Origin: Halobacteriales archaeon QS_6_71_20
Lineage (GTDB): Archaea; Halobacteriota; Halobacteria; Halobacteriales; Haloferacaceae
DNA length: 64,000 nucleotides
Direction: 5' to 3'
NCBI GenBank assembly: GCA_003020945.1
Contig: PXRU01000002.1
Span: 32,060-96,059 of the forward strand
Positions within the stretch are counted from its first letter, which is position 1. Each line of letters starts with the position of its first letter. The notes under the pieces are model-generated. The model did not search any database and was not told where the DNA came from. It was given only the letters and a program-made list of their open reading frames with translations. The translations under genes were made by a program, and so were the position numbers. Positions 16,933 through 25,832 of this stretch are shown here, piece after piece.

Positions 16933-19900
16933 GGCGACGGCTCCGTGTCGAGGCCGGCACGCGCCTCGATCTCTGCGACCATCTCCACGAGCTCCTGCTC
17001 GTCGGTCCGGTCGCCGTACGCCCGTCGCACGAGCCGCGGGAGGGCGTACGCGTACTCCCCCTCGCTGCGGTGGTCGACGAACCCCGCCCGCCTGAGCGTC
17101 CTGTTTCGCGCGTACGCGTAGCGGCGGTCGCCCGACCCGTCGGCCGCGAGGTGTGCCTCGACGGGCGTCGCGCGGCCCGCCTCCCGGTAGGCCGAGAGCA
17201 TCCGTCGTGTCACCGGCTCCAGCGACTCCACCGCCCGGACGAACCCCGCGACGACCGCCTCCCGGCGGCGGAGCTCGTCGCCGTCGAGGAACGCGGCGGC
17301 GTCGTCGGCGTCGGGGAAGCCCGTCCGCGACCGCGCGGCCGAGATGTCCACGCCGTCGGTCGCCGGAACCGCGCGCCGGACCCGGTCGTCGCCGGCCCCT
17401 CGCCCGCCCGTCGCGGGCTCGGCCGTCGCCGCGCCGTTCGTCTCGGTGGCGCCGTTCGTCTCCGGCGTTCCGGCCGCCTCGCCGGCCTCGGCGGCCCCGT
17501 CGTCGGCCGCGGAGCCGTTCGTCGCGGCCGCGACCGAGGCCGGCTCGGCCTCGGCGTCCGTCCCCGTCTCCCCGGGCTCGTCCGCCGCCCGGGTAACGTC
17601 CGCTGCGGTCGCGTGTTCCGTCGACCCCGTCGCGGCCGTCCCCTCCGTCGACCGACTTCCCGACTCCGCGGTCCCCGCCGACGCCGGCTCCTCGTAGTCG
17701 TGGCGCTCGGACTGGTCGTCGGGAGCGTCCCCGAGCGGGCCGGGGGCGTCGTCCTCGCGGCGTCGCGGCTCCGGCGCCGAGCCGTCGCGGTAGGAGGCGC
17801 CGGACTTCCGTAGCAGCGCCTGCGCGAAGGTGTCGGCCATCTCTGACATGTCGCGCGCCTCCTCCAGCTCCCGCTCCAGTTGGGTGATCCGCTGCCGCTT
17901 CTTGTCGAGCTCCTGGCGGAGGTCCGCCAGCTCCGACTCGGTGCGCTCGCGCTCCTCGGTGATCGACTCCAGCTCCGACACCAGGTCGCCGGAGACGGAT
18001 TTCAGGTCGGGGCGCTCGAAGTCGTCGAGGCCGGGCGTCGCGCCCGCGTCGAACGTCTCCTTGCGGTGGAACTGGACCCGGCGGATCGACTCCGCCCAGT
18101 CGGTCATCAGGAACGCCTCGCCGTCGTCCATGTCCTCGATGGCCTCGCCGTACTCGCTCCCCAGTATCTTGGAGACGACCTTCGTGTCGTTGTCCCAGGT
18201 GAGGCGGTGCCAGCAGAGCCAGTCGCACTGGGTGATGAAGTCCTTCTTCACGTCGGCGGGGCGCTGGGAGATGCCGACGATGCCGAGGCCGTGTTTCCGT
18301 CCGCGCTTGCCGATCTTGATCAGCGTCTTCCCCGTCTTGTCCATCCCGGCGCCCTCCGGGATGTACTCGTGACACTCCTCGACGAGCATCAGGAACGGCT
18401 TCTTCAGCTTCTTCTCCTTCGCGAACAGCTGTCGGGCCGTCTCCCGGATCAGCTCCGAGGCCTCGTCCTCGTCGAGGTACCCCGACACGTCGAGGATGAT
18501 CGGGACGTTCTGCTCCAGCGCGAGCGAGGCGATCTTCCCCGCGTGCTCGGCGGAGACCTGGATGTCGCACTCCCCGTCGGCGCCGACGTGGAGGATCTCG
18601 AACTCCTCCTTCAGCCCGTAGTACTCGCCGTCGCTGTCGACGATCAGGACCGGAAAGCTGTTCGCCAGCAGCTTCTCGATGACGACCGAGGCGGTGTTCG
18701 AGTTGTGGACGAACACGCCGTTCGCCACGAAGTTGTCGTTGAACGCCACGTCGAGGTCGTACACCGACCGCTCCTCGTCGAGCGGCTCGACCGACGCGAC
18801 CCGCTTCCAGTGAATGTCCGAAGATCCGAACGCCCGCGCGCGACCGTGGATGTCGAGTTCGTCGACGAGTCGATTGTAGGTCGCTCTGGATGCCGTCTGT
18901 CGCCGCGTGAGGTTGTGGACCGATGCGCCGTCGACTCGCCGGTCGCTGTCCCGTTTCGTCCACTCCGCGCTCCGGGCGGCGGCGTTGAGCACCGGCCCGA
19001 AGTTCGGGATCATGTCCTTGGAGTCGTATCGTGTGGTGCCGTCGCGCTCCGAGACCAGATCGGTCAGCCGCTCGGCTTTCGAGTCGACGCTCAGGTCGAC
19101 CACCTCGGCGAATCGCTCCAGACAGAACGCATCGACCGTGATGCGTCGATACCGTCGGCGCTCGCCGTCGTACAACGTGAACTTCTCTCGAACCGTCGAG
19201 GAGACGCCGAACTGGCGGAGCAGCTCCTGCAGCCCGTCGACGAGCTCGTCCGACTTCGACATCGCGGCGGCGGTCGTCTCTCCGACCGTTCCGTCGCCGT
19301 CGACGTAGCCGGAAACGACTCCGGCCCGGAATCCCGCGGGCGTATCGAACACCCACCCGGGGATCGTTTTCGCGGCCGAACCGCGTCCGAACTCGGATTC
19401 GAGAAACCGTGCGTACGGCTGAAACCCCTTGTTGCACGTTCGGTCGTAGACGTTGTAGCCGCGCGACCCGAGGAACTCCCGAACCCCGTCGTCGACGTTG
19501 GAGATCTGGAGTGTCAACTGCGAGTCGAACGATCCCTCGGCGAGATACAGACCGACCTCCTTCCCGGCGTCGAAGTCCAGTTCGAGCGTTCTCGACTCCG
19601 TGCGCGGACCACTGTGAACGACACCGCCGTCGACGATGACGTTGTTCGCGTCCCCGAGATACTCCGCCAGGTCGATCTCGGTGACCGACTCGGCACTCGG
19701 GAGCGTCCGCGACAGCGGCATCCACGTCCCCTCCTCGACCTCGCTCCCCTCGACGGCGGTGATCTCGAGCCCGTCGGCGGTGAGGAAGCTGTGGTCCTCG
19801 GTTCCGACGATCTCGGTTCCGTCCTCCAGTGTTATCCTGACGAGTCTGTCGTCGGTGTGCTTGATCGTCGCCTGGACCTCGCGGAACTCCTGTTCGTAGG

Positions 19901-20144
19901 TGTGTTTGTTCAGCGAGAGGACTTCATCGCCCTTCGAAACCGCTTCGATCGGTTTTCTCCCGTCGGAGGTGTGGACCGGGGTGCCTTCGAGCACGCTCTT
20001 TCCGCCGCCCGATTTCCCGGTGATGAACCCGCGCCCGGTGAGGATCTCGACGACGGGGAGGGAGACGGACGTGCCGGCCGCCAGCTCCGACTCCCCGCCG
20101 GGTCCGTCGCTCACGTCCGCGACGGTGATCGTCTCGTCGCTCAT
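16929..20144 (-). CDS. HerA-like DNA-translocating ATPase interrupted by an intein
   Basis: The 1071-codon reading frame encodes a 639-residue HerA/FtsK-type hexameric ATPase plus an in-frame 432-residue intein. After splicing the P-loop reads TGKSGGGK-SNTAS; Walker B is FLMLVEECHEY, and SQRPADVKKDFITQCDW is the HerA sensor region. A coiled coil (SELESITEERERTESELADLRQELDKKRQ) follows, then an Ala/Thr/Glu-rich linker and a C-terminal winged-helix-like domain. HerA proteins usually work with the NurA nuclease in DNA end resection; no NurA lies nearby, so this may be a HerA-like paralogue. The N-terminal domain is short (about 40 residues before the P-loop). Confidence 0.88.
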   Translation of the reverse strand: MSDETITVADVSDGPGGESELAAGTSVSLPVVEILTGRGFITGKSGGGKSVLEGTPVHTSDGRKPIEAVSKGDEVLSLNKHTYEQEFREVQATIKHTDDRLVRITLEDGTEIVGTEDHSFLTADGLEITAVEGSEVEEGTWMPLSRTLPSAESVTEIDLAEYLGDANNVIVDGGVVHSGPRTESRTLELDFDAGKEVGLYLAEGSFDSQLTLQISNVDDGVREFLGSRGYNVYDRTCNKGFQPYARFLESEFGRGSAAKTIPGWVFDTPAGFRAGVVSGYVDGDGTVGETTAAAMSKSDELVDGLQELLRQFGVSSTVREKFTLYDGERRRYRRITVDAFCLERFAEVVDLSVDSKAERLTDLVSERDGTTRYDSKDMIPNFGPVLNAAARSAEWTKRDSDRRVDGASVHNLTRRQTASRATYNRLVDELDIHGRARAFGSSDIHWKRVASVEPLDEERSVYDLDVAFNDNFVANGVFVHNSNTASVVIEKLLANSFPVLIVDSDGEYYGLKEEFEILHVGADGECDIQVSAEHAGKIASLALEQNVPIILDVSGYLDEDEASELIRETARQLFAKEKKLKKPFLMLVEECHEYIPEGAGMDKTGKTLIKIGKRGRKHGLGIVGISQRPADVKKDFITQCDWLCWHRLTWDNDTKVVSKILGSEYGEAIEDMDDGEAFLMTDWAESIRRVQFHRKETFDAGATPGLDDFERPDLKSVSGDLVSELESITEERERTESELADLRQELDKKRQRITQLERELEEARDMSEMADTFAQALLRKSGASYRDGSAPEPRRREDDAPGPLGDAPDDQSERHDYEEPASAGTAESGSRSTEGTAATGSTEHATAADVTRAADEPGETGTDAEAEPASVAAATNGSAADDGAAEAGEAAGTPETNGATETNGAATAEPATGGRGAGDDRVRRAVPATDGVDISAARSRTGFPDADDAAAFLDGDELRRREAVVAGFVRAVESLEPVTRRMLSAYREAGRATPVEAHLAADGSGDRRYAYARNRTLRRAGFVDHRSEGEYAYALPRLVRRAYGDRTDEQELVEMVAEIEARAGLDTEPSP
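18702..19997 (-). other. LAGLIDADG intein inserted in the HerA P-loop
   Basis: Codons 50-481 of the herA frame form a complete intein. Block A is SVLEGTPVHTSDG with Ser as first residue; block B is GTEDHSFLT. The two endonuclease motifs are VGLYLAEGSF and VSGYVDGDG. Blocks F and G are VYDLDVAFNDNFVANGVFVHN with the terminal His-Asn, and the +1 extein residue is Ser. It is inserted between the Lys and Ser of the Walker A GGGKS, so the unspliced protein cannot bind ATP properly. Its codons are clearly less GC-biased than the extein, a sign of separate history. Both endonuclease motifs keep an acidic residue. Confidence 0.92.
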
Positions 20145-20344
20145 TGTCGACCACTGGCCGCCGTCCGGGCTTAAGTCCAGCCGTCACGTCTGACACGCGT
20201 CCGACGACGCTGGTTCCGTCGGTTACGGGGCCGTCGCGTCCCCGTCACACGCCCGGGGTGAACTCGGGTGCCGTGCCGGCGATCGCCTGCCCGTGGACAC
20301 GAGTCCGGAACTCCACACGGCCGGAGCGCGCCGGCCGTAGCCCG

Positions 20345-20746
20345 TCAGGACGCCGCCCGGACCGCCTCGACGGCGTCGTGCCACTTCCGGGCCACCTCGT
20401 CGGCGCGCTCCGTCTTGTCCTCGATGTCCTGCTGGTCGCGGAGCCAGTAGAGGTCCGTGTAGAAGGCGACGATCGCCTCCACCTCGCGGTCGGTGAGGTG
20501 GCCGATCCGGTCGGCGTTGTTCTCGTACACCTGCGGCGGCTCCACGCTCGCGGCCAGCGCCTCGTAGCTCCCCGCCTCCGTCAGCTCGGCGACGTACGAC
20601 AGCGCCTCCAGCTCGGTCCGGAACGCGAGCCTGAGGTGGTCCGTCTCCGCGCGCCGCCGGCGGCGGAACACGAAGTAGGAGCCGGCTGCCGTCGCCACCG
20701 CGCCGACGAGGCTCCCGAGCACGAGCCCGGTCACGACCTCCACCAT
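20345..20746 (-). CDS. membrane-anchored hypothetical protein
   Basis: A 133-residue protein with one N-terminal membrane helix (MVEVVTGLVLGSLVGAVATAAGSYFVF), an arginine stop-transfer cluster (RRRRR), then an acidic helical cytoplasmic domain (LRLAFRTELEALSYVAELTEAGSYEALAA...VEAIVAFYTDLYWLRDQQD). No catalytic motif was recognised. The start at 20746 places the helix at the N-terminus. It lies downstream of the broken dinB on the same strand. Confidence 0.65.
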   Translation of the reverse strand: MVEVVTGLVLGSLVGAVATAAGSYFVFRRRRRAETDHLRLAFRTELEALSYVAELTEAGSYEALAASVEPPQVYENNADRIGHLTDREVEAIVAFYTDLYWLRDQQDIEDKTERADEVARKWHDAVEAVRAAS

Positions 20747-20814
20747 GGACGGGGAGTCGCCGGCGCGCCGGAAAGTCGTCGTGGCCGTTCGTGGGCCGGC
20801 GGGGCCCGGGCCGC

Positions 20815-22088
20815 TTACGCGAAGTCGTCGAGGTCGACCTGGCCGTCGCGTCGCCGCTCGGGGCGCTCCCGCTCCCGCTCGCGTCCGTCCTCGTCGGCCC
20901 ACTCGTCGAGCGTCGCCGCGCCGTCGGCGGACCTGTGGACGACGCCGTCCGCGTCGCCGCCGTGCACCCCGGCGGTCCCCCTTGCCTCTCTTTCCGCCCC
21001 CTCGTAGCCGCCCAGCGTCGACTGCTCGGCGGCGGCGAAGGAGAGCTTCGAGACGCGGACGCCCAGCTTCCGGACGGGTTCGCCCTCGAACTCCCGCAGG
21101 AGGTCGAGCGCGACCTCCTCGACCAGCTCCGGGTCGTCGACCGGGCCGGACAGCGAGTCGGCCCGCGTGTTCACGTCGAACGGCGGACACACCACCTTCA
21201 CGCCGATGGTGCGGTACAGCGCCTCCCGGGAGCGCGCGCGTTCGGCCACGTCCGCCGCCAGCGCACGGGCCTTCTCGCGTTTGGCCTCCTCGTCGTCGGT
21301 CGCGTCCGCGAACGCCGACTCCCGCGACAGCGACTTCGGCCGGCCGGTGGGCGTCACCTCGCGGTCGTCGCGGCCGTTCGCCCGGTCGTGGAACTCCCGC
21401 CCCCGGGAACCGAACCGCGCTTCGAGCGCCGCCGGGTCGGCCGCCGCGAGGTCGCCGGCCGTCTCGATCCCCATCTCCGCGAGGTCGCCGGCGGTCACCG
21501 GGCCGACGCCGTGGATGGCCGAGACGGGCAGCGGCGCGAGGAAGTCGGCGACCTCGCCGGGGGGGACGACCGTCAGCCCGTCGGGCTTGTCGTGGTCGGA
21601 GGCGACCTTCGCGGTCGCCATGTTCGGCGCGACGCCGACGCTGGCGGGCACGCCCGCCTCGCGCTCGATGCGCTGGCGGACGTGTCTGGCGGACCCCTCC
21701 GCCAGCGTCCGGCCGCCCGTCCCGCCGTCGGGTTCGGCCGTCTCCGTGTCGCCGTCGGTCGCCCCGCCGTCGACGGTCGCCCACGACGTCACCCCGGTCA
21801 CGTCGAGGTACGCCTCGTCTCGGCGTCCGCCATCCGCGGGAGTCGTTCCAGCGCCTGCGAGATGGGCTGGGCCGACTCGACGCCGTACTCGCGGGCCTCG
21901 TAGCTGGCCGTCGCCACCGCGCCGACCGTCTTCCCGGGCTCGTACCCCATCCCCACGACGACCGGCTCGCCCGCCAGTTCGGGCTCCTTCAGGCGCTCAC
22001 AGGAGGCGTAGAAGCAGTCCATGTCGACGTGGAGCACGACGCGCTCCCCGGGCCCGCTCGTCGGCGCACCGGGCAGCGTCTCCTCCAT
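20815..22088 (-). pseudogene. dinB: DNA polymerase IV (Y-family), internally deleted and frameshifted
   Basis: Two minus-strand frames together make most of an archaeal DinB. The first 96-codon frame has [27 protein letters not shown] and LPRMADAE, then runs into TGA at 21798. The rest is in another frame, beginning within [13 protein letters not shown] and containing GVAPNMATAKVASDHDKPDG, HGVGPVTAGDL, the little-finger domain and a C-terminal tail. Between ADAE and DEAYLDV the family normally has about 40-50 more residues, including the VSI before the catalytic Asp-Glu; they are missing here. The junction is around 21811-21825. A recent deletion is likely, since both halves are otherwise well kept; an assembly collapse is the alternative. 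Confidence 0.85.
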
Positions 22089-22241
22089 GCTCCCCCCTGG
22101 GCGGCCGGCCGTCGAAAACCTTCGCCCCGCGCGGTGGAACTGAAGCGGCGCGGTCCTCCGCCCGGCCTCCGGCGGGATCGACGCGGGGATCGAACCCGCG
22201 CGGTCCCGGTCCGACCCCGGCCGACTCGTCGCCGCGGCCGG

Positions 22242-22670
22242 CTACTTGAGCCGCTCCTGCAGGACCGAGGGGTGAGCGGCGGTGACGCCGTCGACGCCGC
22301 CGATCGCCTCGGAGATCACGTCGCCGAGCTCGTCGCCGTCGGTGGCGCGCACCTCGGCCATGAACATGTGGTCGCCGGAGGAGCTGTACAGCGACTCGAT
22401 GGCGTCGAGTTCCTTCAGCTCCCGCGTCGCCTCCACGTAGCGCTCGCTGTCGACGTCGATGCCCACGAGCGCGATCGTCTTGCCCGAGAGCTTCTTCGGG
22501 TCGACCTCCGCGGAGTAGCCGACGATGACGCCGTCGTCCTCCAGTCGGTTGATGTACTTGCGAACCGTCGGCTTGGAGACGCCGGCCCGGTCGGCGATCT
22601 CCGCGTAGGAGGCCTGTGCATCCTCCTCCAGCGCCTCGAGGATGCGGTCGGCCGTAGAGGACGTGCTCAT
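22242..22670 (-). CDS. Lrp/AsnC-family transcription regulator
   Basis: A 142-residue Lrp/AsnC protein: an N-terminal winged HTH (ADRILEALEEDAQASYAEIADRAGVSKPTVRKYINRLEDDGVI) followed by an alpha-beta RAM-type ligand/oligomer domain (IALVGIDVD...LYSSSGDHMFMAEVRATD). Such proteins bind amino acids and control metabolic genes or themselves. A T-rich TATA element (minus strand TATTTTTT, near 22699) lies about 28 nt before the ATG, indicating a leaderless message. It sits just downstream of korAB on the same strand with its own promoter, so control of korAB is possible but not shown. Confidence 0.92.
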   Translation of the reverse strand: MSTSSTADRILEALEEDAQASYAEIADRAGVSKPTVRKYINRLEDDGVIVGYSAEVDPKKLSGKTIALVGIDVDSERYVEATRELKELDAIESLYSSSGDHMFMAEVRATDGDELGDVISEAIGGVDGVTAAHPSVLQERLK

Positions 22671-22794
22671 TGGGACGGTGTTTCGTGCGCGCGAAAAAAT
22701 ACCTTCCGAAGGAGAAAACGGGTTTGTGGTTCGGGAGGGGCCGTCGTCCGAACGCCGGCCCCCCGCCCCGAGGGCGGGTCGCCCGCCTACCGGC

Positions 22795-23733
22795 TCACTT
22801 GTGCTTGTCGATGAAGCGGTCGTGGGAGCGCTCCCACTCGTAGTCGTCGTCGAAGTACCGCTGTGCCAGCGGCTCCTCGGGCATCTCGCCGATCCGGCGC
22901 TTCTCCTCGCCGTACGAGGGGCGGTCGTCGTCGCGGTAGTAGACGCCGGTGAGCACCTCGCCCTCGTACAGTTTGTCCTCCGTCTCGCGCATCAGCCGCT
23001 GGGCCTCCGCGCGGTCGGTCGGGTCGAAGTCGTAGTCGTCCGAGTCGTTGATGTCCGTGTACGGGACGTACTGCTTGGCGTCCTTGTTCCACGTCGGACA
23101 CTGCGTCAGGAAGTCGATGTGGGCGAACCCGTCGTGTTCCATCGCCTCCTTCAGGACGCGCTGGGCCTGGTTCGGGTTCACCGCCGCCGTCCGGGCGACG
23201 AACGACGCGCCCGACGTGAGCGACAGCGACAGCGGACGGATCGGCGTCTTCGCCGAGCCGTGGGGCTGGGTCTTCGACTTGTGCCCCTTCGGGCTGGTCG
23301 GGGAGGTCTGCCCCTTCGTCAGCCCGAAGATCTCGTTGTTGAACACGATATACGTCATGTCGTGGTTCTCCCGGGCGGTGTGCATGAAGTGGTTCCCGCC
23401 GATGCCGTAGCCGTCGCCGTCGCCGCCGGCGGCGACCACCTCGACGCCGGGGTTGGCGAGCTTCGCGGCCCGGGCGACCGGGAGCGCGCGGCCGTGGATC
23501 GTGTGGAAGCCGTAGCTGTCGAGGTAGCTGTTGAGCTTCCCCGAACAGCCGATCCCCGTGACCAGCAGCGACTCCTCGGGGGAGCGCCCGACCTCGGGCA
23601 GCGCCCCCTTCAACGCCTTGAGGACGCCGAAGTCGCCACAGCCCGGACACCACGTCGGCTGCGGCTCGACCTCCGGGGTGTACTCGTCGCGGTCGATCTC
23701 CCGTTCCTCGCCGATCGCAGTGAATGCGCTCAT
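22795..23733 (-). CDS. korB: 2-oxoacid:ferredoxin oxidoreductase, beta subunit
   Basis: A 312-residue thiamine-diphosphate-binding subunit. It begins with the cluster-ligand motif WCPGCGDFGVL, then GIGCSGKLNSY, HGRALPVARAAKLANP and the ThDP/Mg motif GDGDGYGIGGNH ... NNEIFGLTKGQTSPTS. The enzyme oxidatively decarboxylates 2-oxoacids with coenzyme A and ferredoxin, replacing the NAD-linked dehydrogenase complexes in haloarchaea. The KQYVPYTDINDSD-type C-terminus fits the 2-oxoglutarate-type pair. The start lies 2 nt after the korA stop, so the pair is one operon. Confidence 0.92.
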   Translation of the reverse strand: MSAFTAIGEEREIDRDEYTPEVEPQPTWCPGCGDFGVLKALKGALPEVGRSPEESLLVTGIGCSGKLNSYLDSYGFHTIHGRALPVARAAKLANPGVEVVAAGGDGDGYGIGGNHFMHTARENHDMTYIVFNNEIFGLTKGQTSPTSPKGHKSKTQPHGSAKTPIRPLSLSLTSGASFVARTAAVNPNQAQRVLKEAMEHDGFAHIDFLTQCPTWNKDAKQYVPYTDINDSDDYDFDPTDRAEAQRLMRETEDKLYEGEVLTGVYYRDDDRPSYGEEKRRIGEMPEEPLAQRYFDDDYEWERSHDRFIDKHK

Positions 23734-23735
23734 TG

Positions 23736-25628
23736 TTAGTCACCTGCCGCGGGGACGAACTTCGTCTCGTGGCCGGGGAGATCCCCCTCCTCGACGATGC
23801 TCGTCGTGAACCCCTCGACGATCTCCGCCGGCTCGAAGGGGTTGCCGTTGTACTTCAGCAGCGAGGAGAGCATCTCCCCGTGCGTGCCGAGCTCCTTCTG
23901 GGTGAGGCCGCGGAACTGTGCGGACGCGTTCATCTCGACGACGAGCGCCTCGTCGACGGAGTCGAGGAAGTCGGTCACCGCCTCGACCGGGTACGGCGCC
24001 AGTTCGGCGACGGTCAGCGCCTTCACCGAGTGACCGTTCCCGTTCAGTCGGTCGACGGCCTCCTCGACGGTCCCCTGCTGGGAGCCGAAGGTGAGGACGC
24101 CGTACTCCGCCTCCTCGGGGCCGTGCTCGACGAGCAGGCCGTCCCCGTCGAGGTCGGCGCGGATGGCGTCGAGCTTCCGCTGTCGACGGTCCATCTGCGC
24201 GACCCGGTTGTCGGGGTCCTCGCTGATGTGACCGACCGGACTGTGCTCGTTCCCGGTCGCCAGGTAGCGGCCGCCCTTCTGGCCGGGCACCGAGCGGGGC
24301 GAGACGCCGCCCTCGCCCTCGTGTTGGAAGCGGTGGAACTTCCCGTCGTCCGTGTGCGGCTGCTCGGCCAGTTCGTCCTCGGTGAGCGTCCGGCCGATGT
24401 CCGGGTTGGGCTCGCGGTCGAAGTGCGAGGCCGGGACGTTGGTGAGCTCGCCCGAGAGCTTCTGGTCGTACAGGATCATCGTCGGGATCTGGTACTCGTA
24501 CGCGAGCTGGAACGCCCGCCGGGAGGCGTCGTACGCCTCCGCGACGGTGCCCGGCGCGAGCACGACCCGCTGGGAGTCGCCCTGCGACGTGTAGAGGACG
24601 TGCTCTAAGTCCGCCTGCTCCGGCTTGGTCGGCATCCCGGTCGACGGGCCGGCGCGCATCGCCTCGATGAGCACCAGCGGCGTCTCCGTCATCTCCGCGA
24701 GCCCGAGCGGCTCGCCCATCAGGGCGAACCCGCCGCCGGAGGAGCCCGACATCGCCTTCACGCCCATGTGGGAGGCACCGATGGCGAGCGCGGCCGCCGC
24801 GATCTCGTCCTCGACCTGCTCGGAGATCCCCCCCAGTTCGGGCAGGTTCTGACTCATGATCGTGAACACCTCCGTCCACGGCGTCATGGGGTAGCCGGCG
24901 ATGAACCGACAGCCCTCGTCGATGGCGCCGTAGGCGATGGCGTCCGAGCCGGACATCAGTACCTGCTCCTCGTCGTGTTCGCCCGTCGGGACGGAGACGT
25001 CCGGCGCGTCGACGTCGTACTCCTCGCGGACGAGGTCGTACGCCGTCTCCATGATCTCGACGTTCGGTTCGAGGATCTTCTCGGGCATCGTGTCCCGCAT
25101 CAGCTCCTCGATCGCGTCGAGCGGGATGCCGGTGATCGCGCAGGTGACGCCGACGCCGGCGGTGTTGCGCATGACTTCCCGACCCTGCTCGCGCGCGAGC
25201 GAGCGCAGGTCGACATCGTACACGTGCCAGTCGTTCTCGTCGACGCGCTCGTCGAAGTTCGGAACCTCCGACGGGTCGAGCAGCCCGGAGTCGTAGACGA
25301 TGACCCCGCCCTCGCGGAGCTCGTCGAGGTTCTCCGCGAGCGGCTTGGCCTCCTCGTTGCCGTAGTAGGCCTCCTCCTGCGGGTTGCGAGCGAAGGAGTC
25401 GCCAAGCGCCAGCAGGAAGTTGTAGCCGTCGCCGCGGGACTTCACCGGGTCGGCCCCGGCGCGTACCTCGACGTACGTGTGGCCGCCCCGGATCCGGGAC
25501 GGGTAGTGGCGATGCGTGAAGACGTGGAGCCCCGACCGCATCAGGGCCTTGGCGAAGTTCTGGCTGGTTGAGGCGATCCCGTCCCCGGACCCGCCGGCGA
25601 TCCGCCAGATGAGTTCGTCCTGTGACAT
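23736..25628 (-). CDS. korA: 2-oxoacid:ferredoxin oxidoreductase, fused gamma-alpha subunit
   Basis: A 630-residue protein in which the gamma (CoA-transfer) domain comes first (ELIWRIAGGSGDGI...SQNFAKALMRSGLHVFTHRHYPSRIRGGH). The alpha pyrimidine-binding domain follows (GSDAIAYGAIDEGCRFIAGYPMTPWTE, SSGGGFALMGEPLGLAEMTETPLVLIE), then a C-terminal transketolase-like domain (FGSQQGTVEEAVDRL). Fused gamma-alpha is the usual haloarchaeal form. It acts with KorB on 2-oxoglutarate or another 2-oxoacid; specificity is assigned from general similarity to haloarchaeal KorA and is not certain against a pyruvate role. Confidence 0.92.
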   Translation of the reverse strand: MSQDELIWRIAGGSGDGIASTSQNFAKALMRSGLHVFTHRHYPSRIRGGHTYVEVRAGADPVKSRGDGYNFLLALGDSFARNPQEEAYYGNEEAKPLAENLDELREGGVIVYDSGLLDPSEVPNFDERVDENDWHVYDVDLRSLAREQGREVMRNTAGVGVTCAITGIPLDAIEELMRDTMPEKILEPNVEIMETAYDLVREEYDVDAPDVSVPTGEHDEEQVLMSGSDAIAYGAIDEGCRFIAGYPMTPWTEVFTIMSQNLPELGGISEQVEDEIAAAALAIGASHMGVKAMSGSSGGGFALMGEPLGLAEMTETPLVLIEAMRAGPSTGMPTKPEQADLEHVLYTSQGDSQRVVLAPGTVAEAYDASRRAFQLAYEYQIPTMILYDQKLSGELTNVPASHFDREPNPDIGRTLTEDELAEQPHTDDGKFHRFQHEGEGGVSPRSVPGQKGGRYLATGNEHSPVGHISEDPDNRVAQMDRRQRKLDAIRADLDGDGLLVEHGPEEAEYGVLTFGSQQGTVEEAVDRLNGNGHSVKALTVAELAPYPVEAVTDFLDSVDEALVVEMNASAQFRGLTQKELGTHGEMLSSLLKYNGNPFEPAEIVEGFTTSIVEEGDLPGHETKFVPAAGD

Positions 25629-25798
25629 AGTAGTGATCGGCCCTCGGGTGGGCGGTAGTCGAGATTGAGTTGCCCAGCAGAAATGCCTTGCTATGGTTTC
25701 GCACAGGGATGATCGTGAGGGTTCGGTCGCTGTCGCCGACTCTCCGACCGCCGGACGGGATGAGCACCTTCGAAATAATTGCGATACGGTTCGCGTAA

Positions 25799-25807
25799 TT
25801 TTATATA
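25799..25807 (+). promoter_or_regulatory. TATA box of the PKD-domain protein gene
   Basis: AATTTTATATACGG gives a consensus haloarchaeal TATA box. Its centre lies about 28 nt upstream of the ATG at 25833, which argues for a leaderless transcript and decides this start over the upstream in-frame ATG of the ORF track. Confidence 0.75.
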
Positions 25808-25832
25808 CGGTTCCGGTTCAACATGCCGCGAC

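Noticed and set aside
16651-19725. 1024-codon minus-strand ORF
   Set aside because: Only its last 93 codons are a real gene (GTG at 16932); the rest is an alternate frame of herA and its intein.
22150-22260. complete tRNA gene around the T-arm-like palindrome
   Set aside because: No acceptor 5' strand complementary to the 3' strand and no valid anticodon loop with U33 can be drawn, so only the T-arm-like piece is reported.
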